Shown: positions 26,107-35,127, counted from the first letter of the stretch. The stretch is DNA of 64,000 bases from Pedobacter panaciterrae (GCF_013204795.1 NZ_JABMKW010000012.1:83024-147023), one strand, 5' to 3'. Numbers and translations: made by a program. Notes: generated from the letters alone by a model not told the origin.

Positions 26107-26670
26107 TTATGAAGCAACTGAAACTTCTCCAAAAACATCAGAAAATCGAGAAAACGTTTCGTTGGCAGCAATAATGGCCTGTCCTTCCTGCGCTTCAGTT
26201 TGCACCTGAGTATTCATTACGCCTACAAACTTACCCCACATCTGACCGGTAGCTTCTCCATAACCAGAAAAGAAGGATACCCCTTCATTAATTCCATATT
26301 TAGCAAGCATTTGTACAATGATGCTTCCCCCCATAATAGAGCCTTCCATCACATATAATGCACCTAATGCCGAAGCTACATTACCTATTTGTGGGGTTTG
26401 TACAGCAGGCAAATCATTAAGATCTCCGCCTAGTTGCTCAATATCAGCTTTCAGATAGGCAGAATTTCTTCTTTCTGCATAATCTGGTAATAACTCGTTG
26501 ATAATATATGGAGCAACAGCTTGTTCTACTGCATTGAAGTAAACGTAGAAATGCTTTAGCAGATCTGCGTAGTCGGCATTACTGCGTATAGATTTCAATT
26601 TCAATATTACTTTTTTTTCTAATTGCTGGTGGGCTTCTTTAGTAGCCTCTTTAATGTTTGTACTTAACAT
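26107..26670 (-). CDS. Heme oxygenase, biliverdin-producing type
   Basis: A 187-residue cytoplasmic enzyme of the all-helical heme oxygenase fold. H14 in ATKEAHQQLEK is the expected proximal heme ligand. The distal helix is seen in LGALYVMEGSIMGGSIIV, with the glycines that let heme and oxygen fit. It opens the heme ring to biliverdin, CO and free iron. It lies between the receptor and the regulator gene (gaps 38 and 47 bases), so imported heme is probably used as an iron source. No bacteriophytochrome gene is near, which argues against a pigment role. Confidence 0.9.
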   Translation of the reverse strand: MLSTNIKEATKEAHQQLEKKVILKLKSIRSNADYADLLKHFYVYFNAVEQAVAPYIINELLPDYAERRNSAYLKADIEQLGGDLNDLPAVQTPQIGNVASALGALYVMEGSIMGGSIIVQMLAKYGINEGVSFFSGYGEATGQMWGKFVGVMNTQVQTEAQEGQAIIAANETFSRFSDVFGEVSVAS

Positions 26671-26708
26671 ATTGGTGTTATTTAAGGGGTTAACTATATT
26701 TAAAAGGT

Positions 26709-29081
26709 TTATTCATTTTTAAAAAATCTCCAGCTAATACCACACAGTATGGCACGCCCCTGCTGTCCGGGCATTAACTGGTCCCGATAATTCATCAGGT
26801 TATCTGCAGTGATCTGCAACTGCAGATGCTTGTTATACAATGTTTTTTGCACTGCCAGATTCAGCAGAAAAAAGCTTTTCACAAATTTATCCCAGGGATC
26901 AAGAAAGTTATTAGCCCTGTTATCTTCCATAAAACCATACTTACTCCTATAATTCACACGAAATGAACCTGTTAATCCTGATGGCTCGTGAGCATAACTA
27001 ATCTTTACATTGGCCATATGTCGCGATCTGTTGTTCATACCCAGGTAATCGCTACGTTTTGAGCGGCGTGTTTCGTTGGCATCGGTGTCATAAACTTGCT
27101 CATACAAGCCAGTGCCATTCTTTATAGAGTCAACAACACCTTTATCTACCGCATAAAGCAATTGATAGCCGGCCGAAAGATGAATTGATTTGGACGCTTT
27201 ATAATTGACACCTATTTCTGCTCCGGCAGTATATGCTTTGGCAATATTCATATAAGAATAAATCTGCTGACCGCTTGTTTTGAATGCAACCTGTTCAGAA
27301 TTAATGAAATTCTTCATGTCATTATAGAACACATTCACATCCACATCCAATGCGCCAAAGGGCTTATAGGCAAACCCACCGCTATAAGAAACAGAGCGCT
27401 CCGGTTTCAAACTACCAATACGTTTGGCACTTGGAAAAACACTCATGATCTGTCCCGCTTCCTGAAGGATCTGGATTTCGCGCCAGAATTCCTCTGCCCC
27501 AAATACAGAGTAGCCGGTCTGCACATTGGTAAAAATCATATACAGTTGCTGAAAGTTCGGTGTTTTAAATCCGGTTCCGACTGCAGCCCTAAATGTTAAA
27601 TTTTTTAGTGCATTATACCGCATCCCCAAACTTGGATTTAATTTAGAATCGTATTTATCATGATAGTCGAATCTTGCACCCCCGGTAAATGAAAGCCTTT
27701 CAGCAGCCTGAAAATCAAACTGACCATATAGAAAGTAATTCGCCATGCTTTTATTACCTCTATAAGAAGTATTATCCAGCAATTCATAAGCTCCTCCTGC
27801 CCCTCCTGTTAGTTCCAATAAAGGCCCCATATTTTTGGAAACCTGCATTTCTGCTCGATGCAGGTATTGTTTAAAATCACTACCCGGCATAATAAAACCA
27901 CTTTCTAAATCAGTAACATTCTGTTCGTTCTGGTACCTTGTCAGGTAGTATTGTGATTTTAGTTTTAAGCCATTTCGGAAATTGTCGTTTAAGGCCAAAG
28001 AACCGTTAAGGTCATATTCATCAAGCACATCCATACTAGGATTAAGGTTCTGATAGGCGATCTTATTTTCAGAATGCCTGGTAACAAACCTGCCATTAAA
28101 ACTTAGCGTACTAATGTCGCTCAGCAAATATCTACCCCTACCCTGAAAAGCATAACTATTAAAGGGCGGGGCAGTTTTTCCGTCTGATAAATAAGGGTTT
28201 GAGTTGAACCCATCTGTTCGGTAATAATTTCCGGATAAATAAGCTGATCCCCTTTTACCTGCAAAAGGAGTTTCGCCTTCCAAAGTTGCATCCACCATAT
28301 TAAAACTTCCATACCTCAGCGCAGCCAGTCCCTGTGGATGACTTATATTTTTACGTGTTACAATGTTTACAACACCAGCCAGCGCCTCGCTACCAAATAG
28401 GCAGGATGATGCGCCCTTAATGATTTCTATACGCTCAATATTTGAGACTGTAATGCGGGAAAGGTCAAAATTTCCGTTGTTCCGCCCCACCATGGGTTGA
28501 CCATCTATCATGATCATTGTATATCCGCTGTCGAAACCCTGCATTTGCAGACCAACCGCTCGGTTTCCAGATCCTATATCATTTACAATTGCAAGCCCTG
28601 TCTGCTCCTTCAATACCTCATCGAGCCTCCTGCTACCCATCATTTCAATCTCCTGCCGTGTAATCACTTTACTGGGCATCGCAGTGCGGGTCATGTCAAT
28701 AAAATTATCCGGATTACTGTGTATTCCTGTTACATTAATCTCGTTCAACTCCTTATTTCCAGGCTTAAGCCGAATAAAAATCGTGCTCATCTTCCCCATT
28801 TCTATTTCTATTTCCTTTGTCTGCGCATCAAATCCTACTGCCGAAACTGTTAATTTATAAGTACCTCCATAAAGTCCGGTAATCTTAAATCTTCCCTTCG
28901 AATCACTAAGTGCTTTTTTGTGGTCAGGTTGAAGCGTAACAGCAATCCCCTGAAGTAACTTGCCGTTCTCATCTGTTATGATCCCCTCCAGACTCCCCAG
29001 TTTATCCGCACTAAAAGCAGGCAGACTGAATAAGGTAAACAAGAAAATCAAACACCTTTTAATGAAATGAAAGCCACACAT
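26709..29081 (-). CDS. TonB-dependent heme receptor
   Basis: A 790-residue outer-membrane receptor from the ATG at 29081. A longer frame to 29180 exists, but its first 33 residues would precede the signal peptide (CLIFLFTLFSLPAFSA) and cover the operator, so I reject it. It carries a carboxypeptidase-regulatory-like domain (about 24-108), a plug domain (about 118-245; VQ-MQGFDSGYTMIMIDGQP, RIEIIKGASSCLFGSEALAG) and a beta-barrel ending in an aromatic strand (GISWRFF). The FRAA...TPNFQQLY region resembles the heme-receptor FRAP/NPNL zone only loosely. With HmuY-like proteins and heme oxygenase next to it, heme is the likely ligand. Confidence 0.88.
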   Translation of the reverse strand: MCGFHFIKRCLIFLFTLFSLPAFSADKLGSLEGIITDENGKLLQGIAVTLQPDHKKALSDSKGRFKITGLYGGTYKLTVSAVGFDAQTKEIEIEMGKMSTIFIRLKPGNKELNEINVTGIHSNPDNFIDMTRTAMPSKVITRQEIEMMGSRRLDEVLKEQTGLAIVNDIGSGNRAVGLQMQGFDSGYTMIMIDGQPMVGRNNGNFDLSRITVSNIERIEIIKGASSCLFGSEALAGVVNIVTRKNISHPQGLAALRYGSFNMVDATLEGETPFAGKRGSAYLSGNYYRTDGFNSNPYLSDGKTAPPFNSYAFQGRGRYLLSDISTLSFNGRFVTRHSENKIAYQNLNPSMDVLDEYDLNGSLALNDNFRNGLKLKSQYYLTRYQNEQNVTDLESGFIMPGSDFKQYLHRAEMQVSKNMGPLLELTGGAGGAYELLDNTSYRGNKSMANYFLYGQFDFQAAERLSFTGGARFDYHDKYDSKLNPSLGMRYNALKNLTFRAAVGTGFKTPNFQQLYMIFTNVQTGYSVFGAEEFWREIQILQEAGQIMSVFPSAKRIGSLKPERSVSYSGGFAYKPFGALDVDVNVFYNDMKNFINSEQVAFKTSGQQIYSYMNIAKAYTAGAEIGVNYKASKSIHLSAGYQLLYAVDKGVVDSIKNGTGLYEQVYDTDANETRRSKRSDYLGMNNRSRHMANVKISYAHEPSGLTGSFRVNYRSKYGFMEDNRANNFLDPWDKFVKSFFLLNLAVQKTLYNKHLQLQITADNLMNYRDQLMPGQQGRAILCGISWRFFKNE

Positions 29082-29122
29082 GAATTGTAATTTGTTATTT
29101 TTAATCAGTCTAAATAAGATCA

Positions 29123-29130
29123 CAAATATG
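29123..29130 (-). promoter_or_regulatory. Candidate -7 element of heme receptor gene
   Basis: CATATTTG on the minus strand, seven of eight to consensus and the same octamer as at 24212. It lies 42 bases before the start codon and 46 bases from the operator edge at 29176, ten bases (one helical turn) more than at the other promoter. Confidence 0.5.
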
Positions 29131-29175
29131 CTTACATTTGTCAGAAATAAAGCAACGCGAAGAGGATTATTTTTA

Positions 29176-29208
29176 ACCATTTCGGGATTGTTTTTACGGA
29201 TTCAGGAT
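29176..29208 (-). promoter_or_regulatory. Candidate AraC-type operator, copy 2
   Basis: ACCATTTCGGGAT, then TGTTTTTACGGA, then TTCAGGAT on the plus strand. The half-sites TTCGGGAT and TTCAGGAT are 20 bases apart. It shares a 13-base block with the site at 24255 and lies between the divergent receptor and HmuT genes, so it could serve both directions. The rest of this 351-base gap (29082-29432) is AT-rich with no further clear signal. Confidence 0.6.
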
Positions 29209-29432
29209 GATTTTTGCAAAAAAAAGAGGAAAAAGATAGCTAAAAAGCAATTTCAAATAGAAACACAAAACACTAATAAACAACGAAATACAGCGCAAAA
29301 CAATCCAATAAAATGAAAATAAAAGCTGCACTAAAAAATATATACCAATACCGTTAACACCAATTAAATTATTTGGAATGATTTTAATTAAGTCGTCCTT
29401 TGTTAAAGAAAACAACCCACAAAAACATAAAA

Positions 29433-30263
29433 ATGATCAGATTCTTCTATATTTCTCTTCTTCTTATTCTAGGTTACAATACCTTATTTGCAGTCGCACC
29501 AAAACGCATTATCACTCTTAGTGGCGCACTTACCGAAACCGTAGATGCATTGGGGTACGGCCCACAGATTGTTGCTGTAGATGTAACAAGTACTTATCCC
29601 GCTTATGTAAATAAAATTGAGAAGGTAAGCCAAAACCGAAGTATATCTGCAGAAGGTGTCATTTCTTTCACTCCCGATCTTGTGCTCGCTCCTGAAGGTG
29701 CATTGTCAAATGCAATAGAATTTCAATTAAAATCTGCAGGGATCAAAGTAGTTACAGTAAAGCAAGAATACTCCGCAAAGGGTGCCGTTACCTTTATCAG
29801 ACAAGTGGCAAGCGCTCTGAATAATATTCCAAAAGGAGAAGAATTGGTTAAACAAACAACATTAAGCGTAAATAAGGCTCTCGAAGTAGTAAAGAAAAAC
29901 CCAAAATCTCCTAAAGTGCTTTTTTTATATGCCAGAGGTGCCGGTACCATGATGGTGGCCGGTAAGGACACAAATCTGGATGCAATTATCAAGCTTGCTG
30001 GCGGTAAAAATGCCGCTCAGGGTTTTTCGAAGTTCAAACCGTATACCACAGAATCTTTAGTAAATGCAAATCCAGATCTCATATTGATGTTTGATTTCGG
30101 GTATAAAAGTCTTGGCGGTATTAACAGTATTCTTAAAATGCCTGGTGTTTCCCTAACAAATGCAGGCAAAAACAAAAGGATAGTGCAGATGGATGGCGAA
30201 TTGTTAGTCAACTTTTCGGTCCGTCTTGCTCAGGCAATCACACAATTAAATGCTAATTGGTAA
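29433..30263 (+). CDS. hmuT: Heme ABC transporter, periplasmic binding protein
   Basis: A 277-residue protein of the HmuT/ChuT class III binding-protein family with a signal peptide (FYISLLLILGYNTLFA). RIITLSGALTETVDALG and GPQIVAVDVTSTYP are typical of heme-binding members; the tyrosine in VTSTYP corresponds to the region of the HmuT heme-ligand tyrosine. Further family motifs: SPKVLFLYARGAGTMMVAG and LVNANPDLILMF. It should carry heme from the receptor to the inner-membrane permease. Start: ATG at 29433; a TTG at 29400 would add 11 charged residues before the signal peptide. The permease gene follows 3 bases later. Confidence 0.9.
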   Translation: MIRFFYISLLLILGYNTLFAVAPKRIITLSGALTETVDALGYGPQIVAVDVTSTYPAYVNKIEKVSQNRSISAEGVISFTPDLVLAPEGALSNAIEFQLKSAGIKVVTVKQEYSAKGAVTFIRQVASALNNIPKGEELVKQTTLSVNKALEVVKKNPKSPKVLFLYARGAGTMMVAGKDTNLDAIIKLAGGKNAAQGFSKFKPYTTESLVNANPDLILMFDFGYKSLGGINSILKMPGVSLTNAGKNKRIVQMDGELLVNFSVRLAQAITQLNANW

Positions 30264-30266
30264 GTA

Positions 30267-31310
30267 GTGAATAAGAAAACAGGTCTATACATATTGCTTA
30301 TTGTGGCATTGCTGATTAGCGCAGGACTTTCCATGGGGCTTGGTGCCGTACAGATTCCTTTGAAAGAGGTTGTCGTAATTTTAGGCAAAAAAATCGGATT
30401 GTTTAGCGAATTACCCGTATCCACACAACATGAAGGAGTACTGAACATTGTACGAATACCACGGGTAATACTCGGGCTACTGGTAGGTGCCGCCTTAGGC
30501 ATTTCTGGTACAGCTGTACAGGGTATTTTCAGAAACCCCTTGGCAGAACCGGGATTAATTGGAATTTCTGCCGGCGCTTCTTTAATGGCAGTGATCATTA
30601 TTGTACTGGAGGCAACACTGTTGGTAGGCCTAAGTAACATCACGGGCTACTATATAATGGCCTTTGGTGCTTTTGCAGGCGCGGGCTTAGCAGCTTTAAT
30701 TGTATATCAGATCTCCAGAACCGACGGCAAATCTAATGTTGCCACTATGCTTTTGGCCGGCATTGCAATTAATGCCCTTGCAGGTGCATTAACAGGACTC
30801 ATAACCTATGCCGCTGATGATCAGCAATTACGCAACATCACTTTCTGGATGCTCGGAAGTCTGGCCGGAGCAACCTGGGAAACTGTAATTTCTCTACTTC
30901 CTTTTGTTTTAATCCCTCTGGTATTACTTCCCGGTATGGGAAAGGCATTAAATGCTTTCTCTCTTGGCGAAATACAGGCTGCTCAGCTGGGCCTTAAAGT
31001 TAATGTAGTAAAAAGAAATGTTGTCATACTTGCAACTATGGCCGTAGGTGCAGCCGTTGCAGTATCGGGTATCATTGGCTTTATCGGGTTGCTGGTTCCG
31101 CACACCATACGGTTAGTTATTGGAGTCGACAACAAACATGTCTTACCGGCATCAGCTTTATTTGGCGCTTTAATGCTTACCATATCAGATATGATTTGCC
31201 GCATTATCATTGCCCCAATAGAACTTCCTATTGGTGTAATAACAGCATTAATGGGCACTCCATTGTTTCTGTATATTTTAGTTAAGGACAAGAAAAAACT
31301 GGTTATATAA
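30267..31310 (+). CDS. hmuU: Heme ABC transporter, permease
   Basis: A 347-residue FecCD-type permease with about ten hydrophobic segments. Family motifs: RIPRVILGLLVGAALGISGTAVQGIFRNPLAEPGLIGIS and GFIGLLVPHTIRLVIG. It forms the inner-membrane channel for heme import with HmuV and HmuT. The start codon is GTG at 30267, chosen because it lies 3 bases after the hmuT stop and gives the normal N-terminus. The stop is 1 base before hmuV. Confidence 0.92.
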   Translation: MNKKTGLYILLIVALLISAGLSMGLGAVQIPLKEVVVILGKKIGLFSELPVSTQHEGVLNIVRIPRVILGLLVGAALGISGTAVQGIFRNPLAEPGLIGISAGASLMAVIIIVLEATLLVGLSNITGYYIMAFGAFAGAGLAALIVYQISRTDGKSNVATMLLAGIAINALAGALTGLITYAADDQQLRNITFWMLGSLAGATWETVISLLPFVLIPLVLLPGMGKALNAFSLGEIQAAQLGLKVNVVKRNVVILATMAVGAAVAVSGIIGFIGLLVPHTIRLVIGVDNKHVLPASALFGALMLTISDMICRIIIAPIELPIGVITALMGTPLFLYILVKDKKKLVI

Positions 31311-31311
31311 A

Positions 31312-32100
31312 ATGTTGATAGCAGATTCATTAACTTTCGAAGCAGGCAGAAGAGCCTTAGTCAAAGATGTTTCCTTTAGCATCCGACCGGGTGAACTATT
31401 ATTGATATTAGGTGCTAATGGTGCCGGTAAATCAACGCTGCTAAAAATGCTGAGCGGAGAAAAAATACCATCAAAGGGTGTTGTAAAACTACATAACAAA
31501 GAAATTCAGCAATACAGTCCCTCCCTGCTTGCATTAAAACGTGGTGTAATGAACCAGCAAAATGTGATTAACATGGCCTTTACCGTTACAGAAATTGTGA
31601 TGATGGGCAGATATCCTCATTATAAGAGTAACCCTTCTATAAATGATACAGAAATTATTCAGCAGGTGATGGAACTTACCGGGGTAAAGGATTTTTCAGA
31701 ACGTTCGTACCTAACCCTATCCGGAGGTGAACAGCAAAGGGTTCAGTTGGCCCGGGTGCTGGCCCAAATATGGGATGTATCAAATGCCTTACTGCTTATG
31801 GATGAACCGGTAGCTAGCCTCGACCTTCAATACCAGCAGCAAACACTGGCTATTGCCAAGATGCTCACCAAACGTGGATTTATGGTTATCAGTATTTTAC
31901 ACGACATTAACCTGGCCGCTCAGTATGGCGACAGAATACTTTTGTTGAAAAATGGACGGAAATGGTACGACGGTGCTCCCGCAGAGGTACTGAGTAGTAA
32001 AAACATCTATGAAGTATTTGAAATCGACTCGGATGTTTATACCAATCCGCGAACGTTAAAACACTTCTTTATTCCTAAAGATGTTAAAATAGCCACTTAA
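31312..32100 (+). CDS. hmuV: Heme ABC transporter, ATP-binding protein
   Basis: A 262-residue ATPase. Walker A GANGAGKST, signature LSGGEQQR, Walker B ALLLMDEP and a switch histidine in SILHDINLA are all present. It matches the HmuV/FecE group that drives import of heme or iron chelates. It is the third gene of a tight operon with 1-base and 3-base gaps. Length is normal. Confidence 0.93.
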   Translation: MLIADSLTFEAGRRALVKDVSFSIRPGELLLILGANGAGKSTLLKMLSGEKIPSKGVVKLHNKEIQQYSPSLLALKRGVMNQQNVINMAFTVTEIVMMGRYPHYKSNPSINDTEIIQQVMELTGVKDFSERSYLTLSGGEQQRVQLARVLAQIWDVSNALLLMDEPVASLDLQYQQQTLAIAKMLTKRGFMVISILHDINLAAQYGDRILLLKNGRKWYDGAPAEVLSSKNIYEVFEIDSDVYTNPRTLKHFFIPKDVKIAT

Positions 32101-32201
32101 ATTTTTACAATAATATATCATAAAAACCTGATAATTATTAAGCAAATCTTTAGATTTGTTTAAGTCTAAATCTCATTATAGATAAACATAAATTATAGAG
32201 T

Positions 32202-32333
32202 ATGACTACTAACACTTCAGAAAAAAAAGCTGCAATCCTAAAATGGCTGAAAAAAGTCGGCGTTTGGGGATTCTTGTTTTTCCTGATAAAAGGCCTGATC
32301 TGGCTGGCCGTAGGGTATTGGGCGCTTAAATAA
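32202..32333 (+). CDS. Small single-pass membrane protein, 43 residues
   Basis: ATG at 32202, TAA at 32331. A polar, Lys-rich N-terminus (TTNTSEKKAAILKWLKKVG) is followed by one hydrophobic segment (VWGFLFFLIKGLIWLAVGYW). Charge placement fits a one-helix inner-membrane protein. It lies 101 bases after hmuV on the same strand. I recall similar short GFLFFLIKG-type peptides in Bacteroidota but can name no function. Moderate confidence because of the length. Confidence 0.5.
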   Translation: MTTNTSEKKAAILKWLKKVGVWGFLFFLIKGLIWLAVGYWALK

Positions 32334-32337
32334 ATAA

Positions 32338-32390
32338 ACGACTTTCAGACGACTATTGAACGACTTTGAAACGACTCTGACCGACCTTTA
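32338..32390. repeat. Five imperfect 11-base tandem repeats
   Basis: ACGACTTTCAG, ACGACTATTGA, ACGACTTTGAA, ACGACTCTGAC and the diverged CGACCTTT follow each other with an 11-base period. The period is near one DNA helical turn. The array lies just after the small ORF at 32202 and before the convergent dipeptidase gene. Confidence 0.75.
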
Positions 32391-32456
32391 TCATTAAAAA
32401 GGCTTTTTAGAGTGGTTTAAATGTTAACCTATTGACTAAGGTATTATAGACCTCAA

Positions 32457-33524
32457 TTACCAAGCTTTTCGCAAAAACCTTAACCAGTTTCCACTCATCA
32501 GATTTTCAATATCCAGGTCCGAATATCCTCTGGCCTTAAACAATGCAGGTACTTTTTGAAGATCAGCAATAGTTTCCAGATCGTAAGGACACTGTTCCTT
32601 CCCAAATGCACCATCAAGATCAGAACCAATTCCAACATGATGCGTATTTCCTGCTAATTGACAAATATGATCTATGTGATCAATCATCACATCCAGATTG
32701 CAATTCATATCCTTTGGGGTAGACTTACCACGCACCCAGTTAGGCACCATCATCCAGGCATCTAAAGCACCACCAATAACTGCACCCCGTTCTATTAGCG
32801 CCTTGATCTGATCATCACTAAACTGACGGTTATGGTTCACAAGTGCCCGGCAGTTGTTATGTGAAGCCCAAACATGGCCGTTAAAATGATCAAGGGCTTC
32901 CCAAAAACTATCATCACATAAGTGTGTAGCATCTAAAATAATATTCAACCGCTCCATTTCCTTAAGCAACTCATGACCCTTAGGCCCCATAAATCCAGTT
33001 GCATCAGTACCCTGAGCATACCTTCCAGGACCATAATGAGCTGGGCCAACAGCTCTTAAACCATTTTGATACGCTTTTTCTAAATGCCCAATGGTTACTA
33101 TAGAATCAGCACCTTCGAGACTTAAAATATAGCCAATTGGTTTTTGAGCATCCAAGGTATCAGCAGCCCATAAAGCAAGGTGCTTTTCTAAACCTGCCAG
33201 ATCAGTAATCTGCACCATCTCCCCTGCCTCCTCCATTGCTTTATACCATGCAAGCTGACCTTGGGTTTGCGCCCATGCCTGTGCCGGGGAGTGCCATCCG
33301 GGCAACTTATTCCCTGGTGCTACATATCGGGCAATCTGGGTGGCTACAACAAGTCCGATTTTACCTTTTCTAAGTTCGGGTAACGAGACAACTGCTTTTG
33401 CCCTATCCGGCTTATCAGTTAATCCCTCCTCCCTCGCATTGATCGAAGAAACAGGCAAAGTCAAATCACGATTCCACTCCAAAGCATTCATGCTTAAATC
33501 CAAATGCGCATCAATTGTAAACAT
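32457..33524 (-). CDS. M19-family (renal dipeptidase-like) metallodipeptidase
   Basis: A 355-residue cytoplasmic enzyme of peptidase family M19. Metal-binding motifs are visible: DAHLDLSM (residues 5-12), LSLEGAD, DATHLCDDSFW, the SHNNCRALVNHNRQ region and GIGSDLDGAFG. M19 enzymes split dipeptides and tolerate D-residues at the C-terminal position. No signal peptide is seen. It is the last gene of a four-gene operon (3-base gap to the PLP enzyme), where it may release D-amino acids from dipeptides. Confidence 0.9.
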   Translation of the reverse strand: MFTIDAHLDLSMNALEWNRDLTLPVSSINAREEGLTDKPDRAKAVVSLPELRKGKIGLVVATQIARYVAPGNKLPGWHSPAQAWAQTQGQLAWYKAMEEAGEMVQITDLAGLEKHLALWAADTLDAQKPIGYILSLEGADSIVTIGHLEKAYQNGLRAVGPAHYGPGRYAQGTDATGFMGPKGHELLKEMERLNIILDATHLCDDSFWEALDHFNGHVWASHNNCRALVNHNRQFSDDQIKALIERGAVIGGALDAWMMVPNWVRGKSTPKDMNCNLDVMIDHIDHICQLAGNTHHVGIGSDLDGAFGKEQCPYDLETIADLQKVPALFKARGYSDLDIENLMSGNWLRFLRKAW

Positions 33525-33527
33525 AGG

Positions 33528-34661
33528 TTATATATTAATCTTTCTATTTCTTGAAACAATGGCCCATTCGCCGGTAATTTTATAATCTATAACCGTCGCT
33601 GCATGGTCATATAAGGCAACAGTTGGACAAATATGGATTGGCAAACCATACAAAACATCCCCTATTTTAAAACCATGTCCTTTAGTCATTTCCAATACCA
33701 AATGCTCTTCGCTCTGACTTATTATTTTGGCATCCGGAGCATTCAAAAATGAAACTCTTTTAGTAAGTTCATTTTCTGCAGCTACAGCTTTATGTCCTAA
33801 ATCCAGACTTATTTTGGTTTCATCCGGCAAAGAAATTACGCGACTTATAAGAACCGCTGCAATTAAATACTCCTGCTCTTCAAAAGAGTTTTGGTATCCT
33901 TTATCCCACAGAATAAATGTACCCGGACTACATTCTACTTCGGGTTGTTCCGCGTAAAAAGGATAAGTAGGCGTACCACCACCTACAATAACCGGCACAG
34001 GCAAACCTTTAGCTACAATGCTATCTTTTAAGTTTTTAAGTAAATTCCAGCCAACCTGCCACTTCTCCCTTCTTTGCGATAATGAAACATCATGGATATG
34101 ACCATCATAACCATGCAAACCTATAGCATTTATTCCGCCGGAAACATTCATTTTCTGGTAAAGTGCCAGCGCCTTTTCGTTGGGTAAAATGCCCGTTCGG
34201 TTCATCCCTAAGTTCAGATCCAGAAACAAATTTATTTCCAAACCCGATTCAACAGCAGCTTCCGAAAGTTCATTTAATGATTGCTCATTATCGACCAAAC
34301 ACGAAAATCGTGTTAGCGGAAAAGCTTTTATAAGCGATACGTATCTTTTAACTTTTGGGCCAACAGGCTGATAGGCCAGCAAAACATCCTCAGCACCGCA
34401 AAGGGCTAACATCTCTGCCTCTGCAATTGTAGCACATTTAAACTTAGCTATTCCGGCATTTATCATCAACAAGGTAACCTCACTGGATTTATGAGTCTTT
34501 ACATGAGGTCGCAATCTGCTAACCGAATCAATGCTGGCTTTTAACTGAGTGATGTTATCTGCAATACGATCAGGGTAAAAGACCAATGCCGGTGAATCAA
34601 GTTCACTCACATTATCAACCTCAAACCAATACCGGTTTGTTAGTTTTTTAGGGTTATTCAT
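33528..34661 (-). CDS. D-serine dehydratase/D-threonine aldolase-type PLP enzyme
   Basis: A 377-residue fold-III PLP enzyme (alanine-racemase-like barrel plus a C-terminal beta domain). RPHVKTHKS contains the PLP lysine (K55). The C-terminal PIHICPTVALYD has an HxC pair (about 342 and 344) like the metal-binding pair of eukaryotic-type D-serine dehydratases. It would either deaminate D-serine to pyruvate and ammonia or split D-threonine to glycine and acetaldehyde. Start: ATG at 34661, overlapping the RidA stop by 8 bases; an upstream ATG at 34682 would overlap by 29. RidA next door favours a dehydratase. Confidence 0.85.
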   Translation of the reverse strand: MNNPKKLTNRYWFEVDNVSELDSPALVFYPDRIADNITQLKASIDSVSRLRPHVKTHKSSEVTLLMINAGIAKFKCATIAEAEMLALCGAEDVLLAYQPVGPKVKRYVSLIKAFPLTRFSCLVDNEQSLNELSEAAVESGLEINLFLDLNLGMNRTGILPNEKALALYQKMNVSGGINAIGLHGYDGHIHDVSLSQRREKWQVGWNLLKNLKDSIVAKGLPVPVIVGGGTPTYPFYAEQPEVECSPGTFILWDKGYQNSFEEQEYLIAAVLISRVISLPDETKISLDLGHKAVAAENELTKRVSFLNAPDAKIISQSEEHLVLEMTKGHGFKIGDVLYGLPIHICPTVALYDHAATVIDYKITGEWAIVSRNRKINI

Positions 34662-35127
34662 GAAGTTCGAATAAAGCTTCAATCTCTACAGGGATGTTGT
34701 CAGGCAACGACCCAAAACCTACCGCACTTCTGGTGCCAATGCCATTTTCTTCTCCCCAAACCTGGGCAAAAAGTTCGCTACAACCGTTAATTACAAAGGG
34801 ATGCCTTTCGAAATCTGGCGTGCAATTTACCATCCCTAAAACTTTGATTACTCTTTTTACACGGTTTAAGCTGCCTAAATTTGTTTTTATGGTTGATAAC
34901 ATGGTTAACCCTACTTGTCTTGCAGCAAGTTTACCTTCTTCTTTATCAAATTCAACACCCACACGTCCGATTATCAAACTTTTATCATCTCTAACAGGCC
35001 CATGTCCTGATAAATAAAGATACTTTCCATCAATCAAAAAAGGTTTATAAACACCCAAAGGTGTTGGCGCCGGAGGCAATGTTAATCCTAATTTTTCAAA
35101 CTGTTCATCTGCATTAAAAGTTCCCAT
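34654..35127 (-). CDS. RidA-family enamine/imine deaminase
   Basis: A 157-residue protein of the RidA/YjgF family, with the typical TRSAVGFGSLPDNIPVEIEALFE at the end, where the arginine binds the substrate carboxylate. RidA removes reactive 2-aminoacrylate made by serine or threonine dehydratases. I chose the ATG at 35127 (MGTFNADEQFEKLGLTLPP) over the longer frame to 35208 because the extension lies inside the permease gene. It is slightly longer than classical RidA (about 130) and belongs to a longer subgroup. It overlaps the PLP enzyme gene. Confidence 0.88.
   Translation of the reverse strand: MGTFNADEQFEKLGLTLPPAPTPLGVYKPFLIDGKYLYLSGHGPVRDDKSLIIGRVGVEFDKEEGKLAARQVGLTMLSTIKTNLGSLNRVKRVIKVLGMVNCTPDFERHPFVINGCSELFAQVWGEENGIGTRSAVGFGSLPDNIPVEIEALFELHE

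Noticed and set aside
28497..28860. Two overlapping plus-strand ORFs of about 117 residues within the receptor gene
   Set aside because: Both are reverse-frame shadows over the conserved plug domain.
29082..29180. N-terminal extension of the heme receptor
   Set aside because: It would place 33 residues before a clear signal peptide and run through the putative promoter.
29080..29316. Plus-strand ORF of 78 residues between the receptor and hmuT genes
   Set aside because: It covers the promoter and operator region, has a Lys-rich low-complexity tail and no recognisable features.
32338..32390. CRISPR-like array
   Set aside because: Units are only 11 bases, without spacers, and no cas genes are near.
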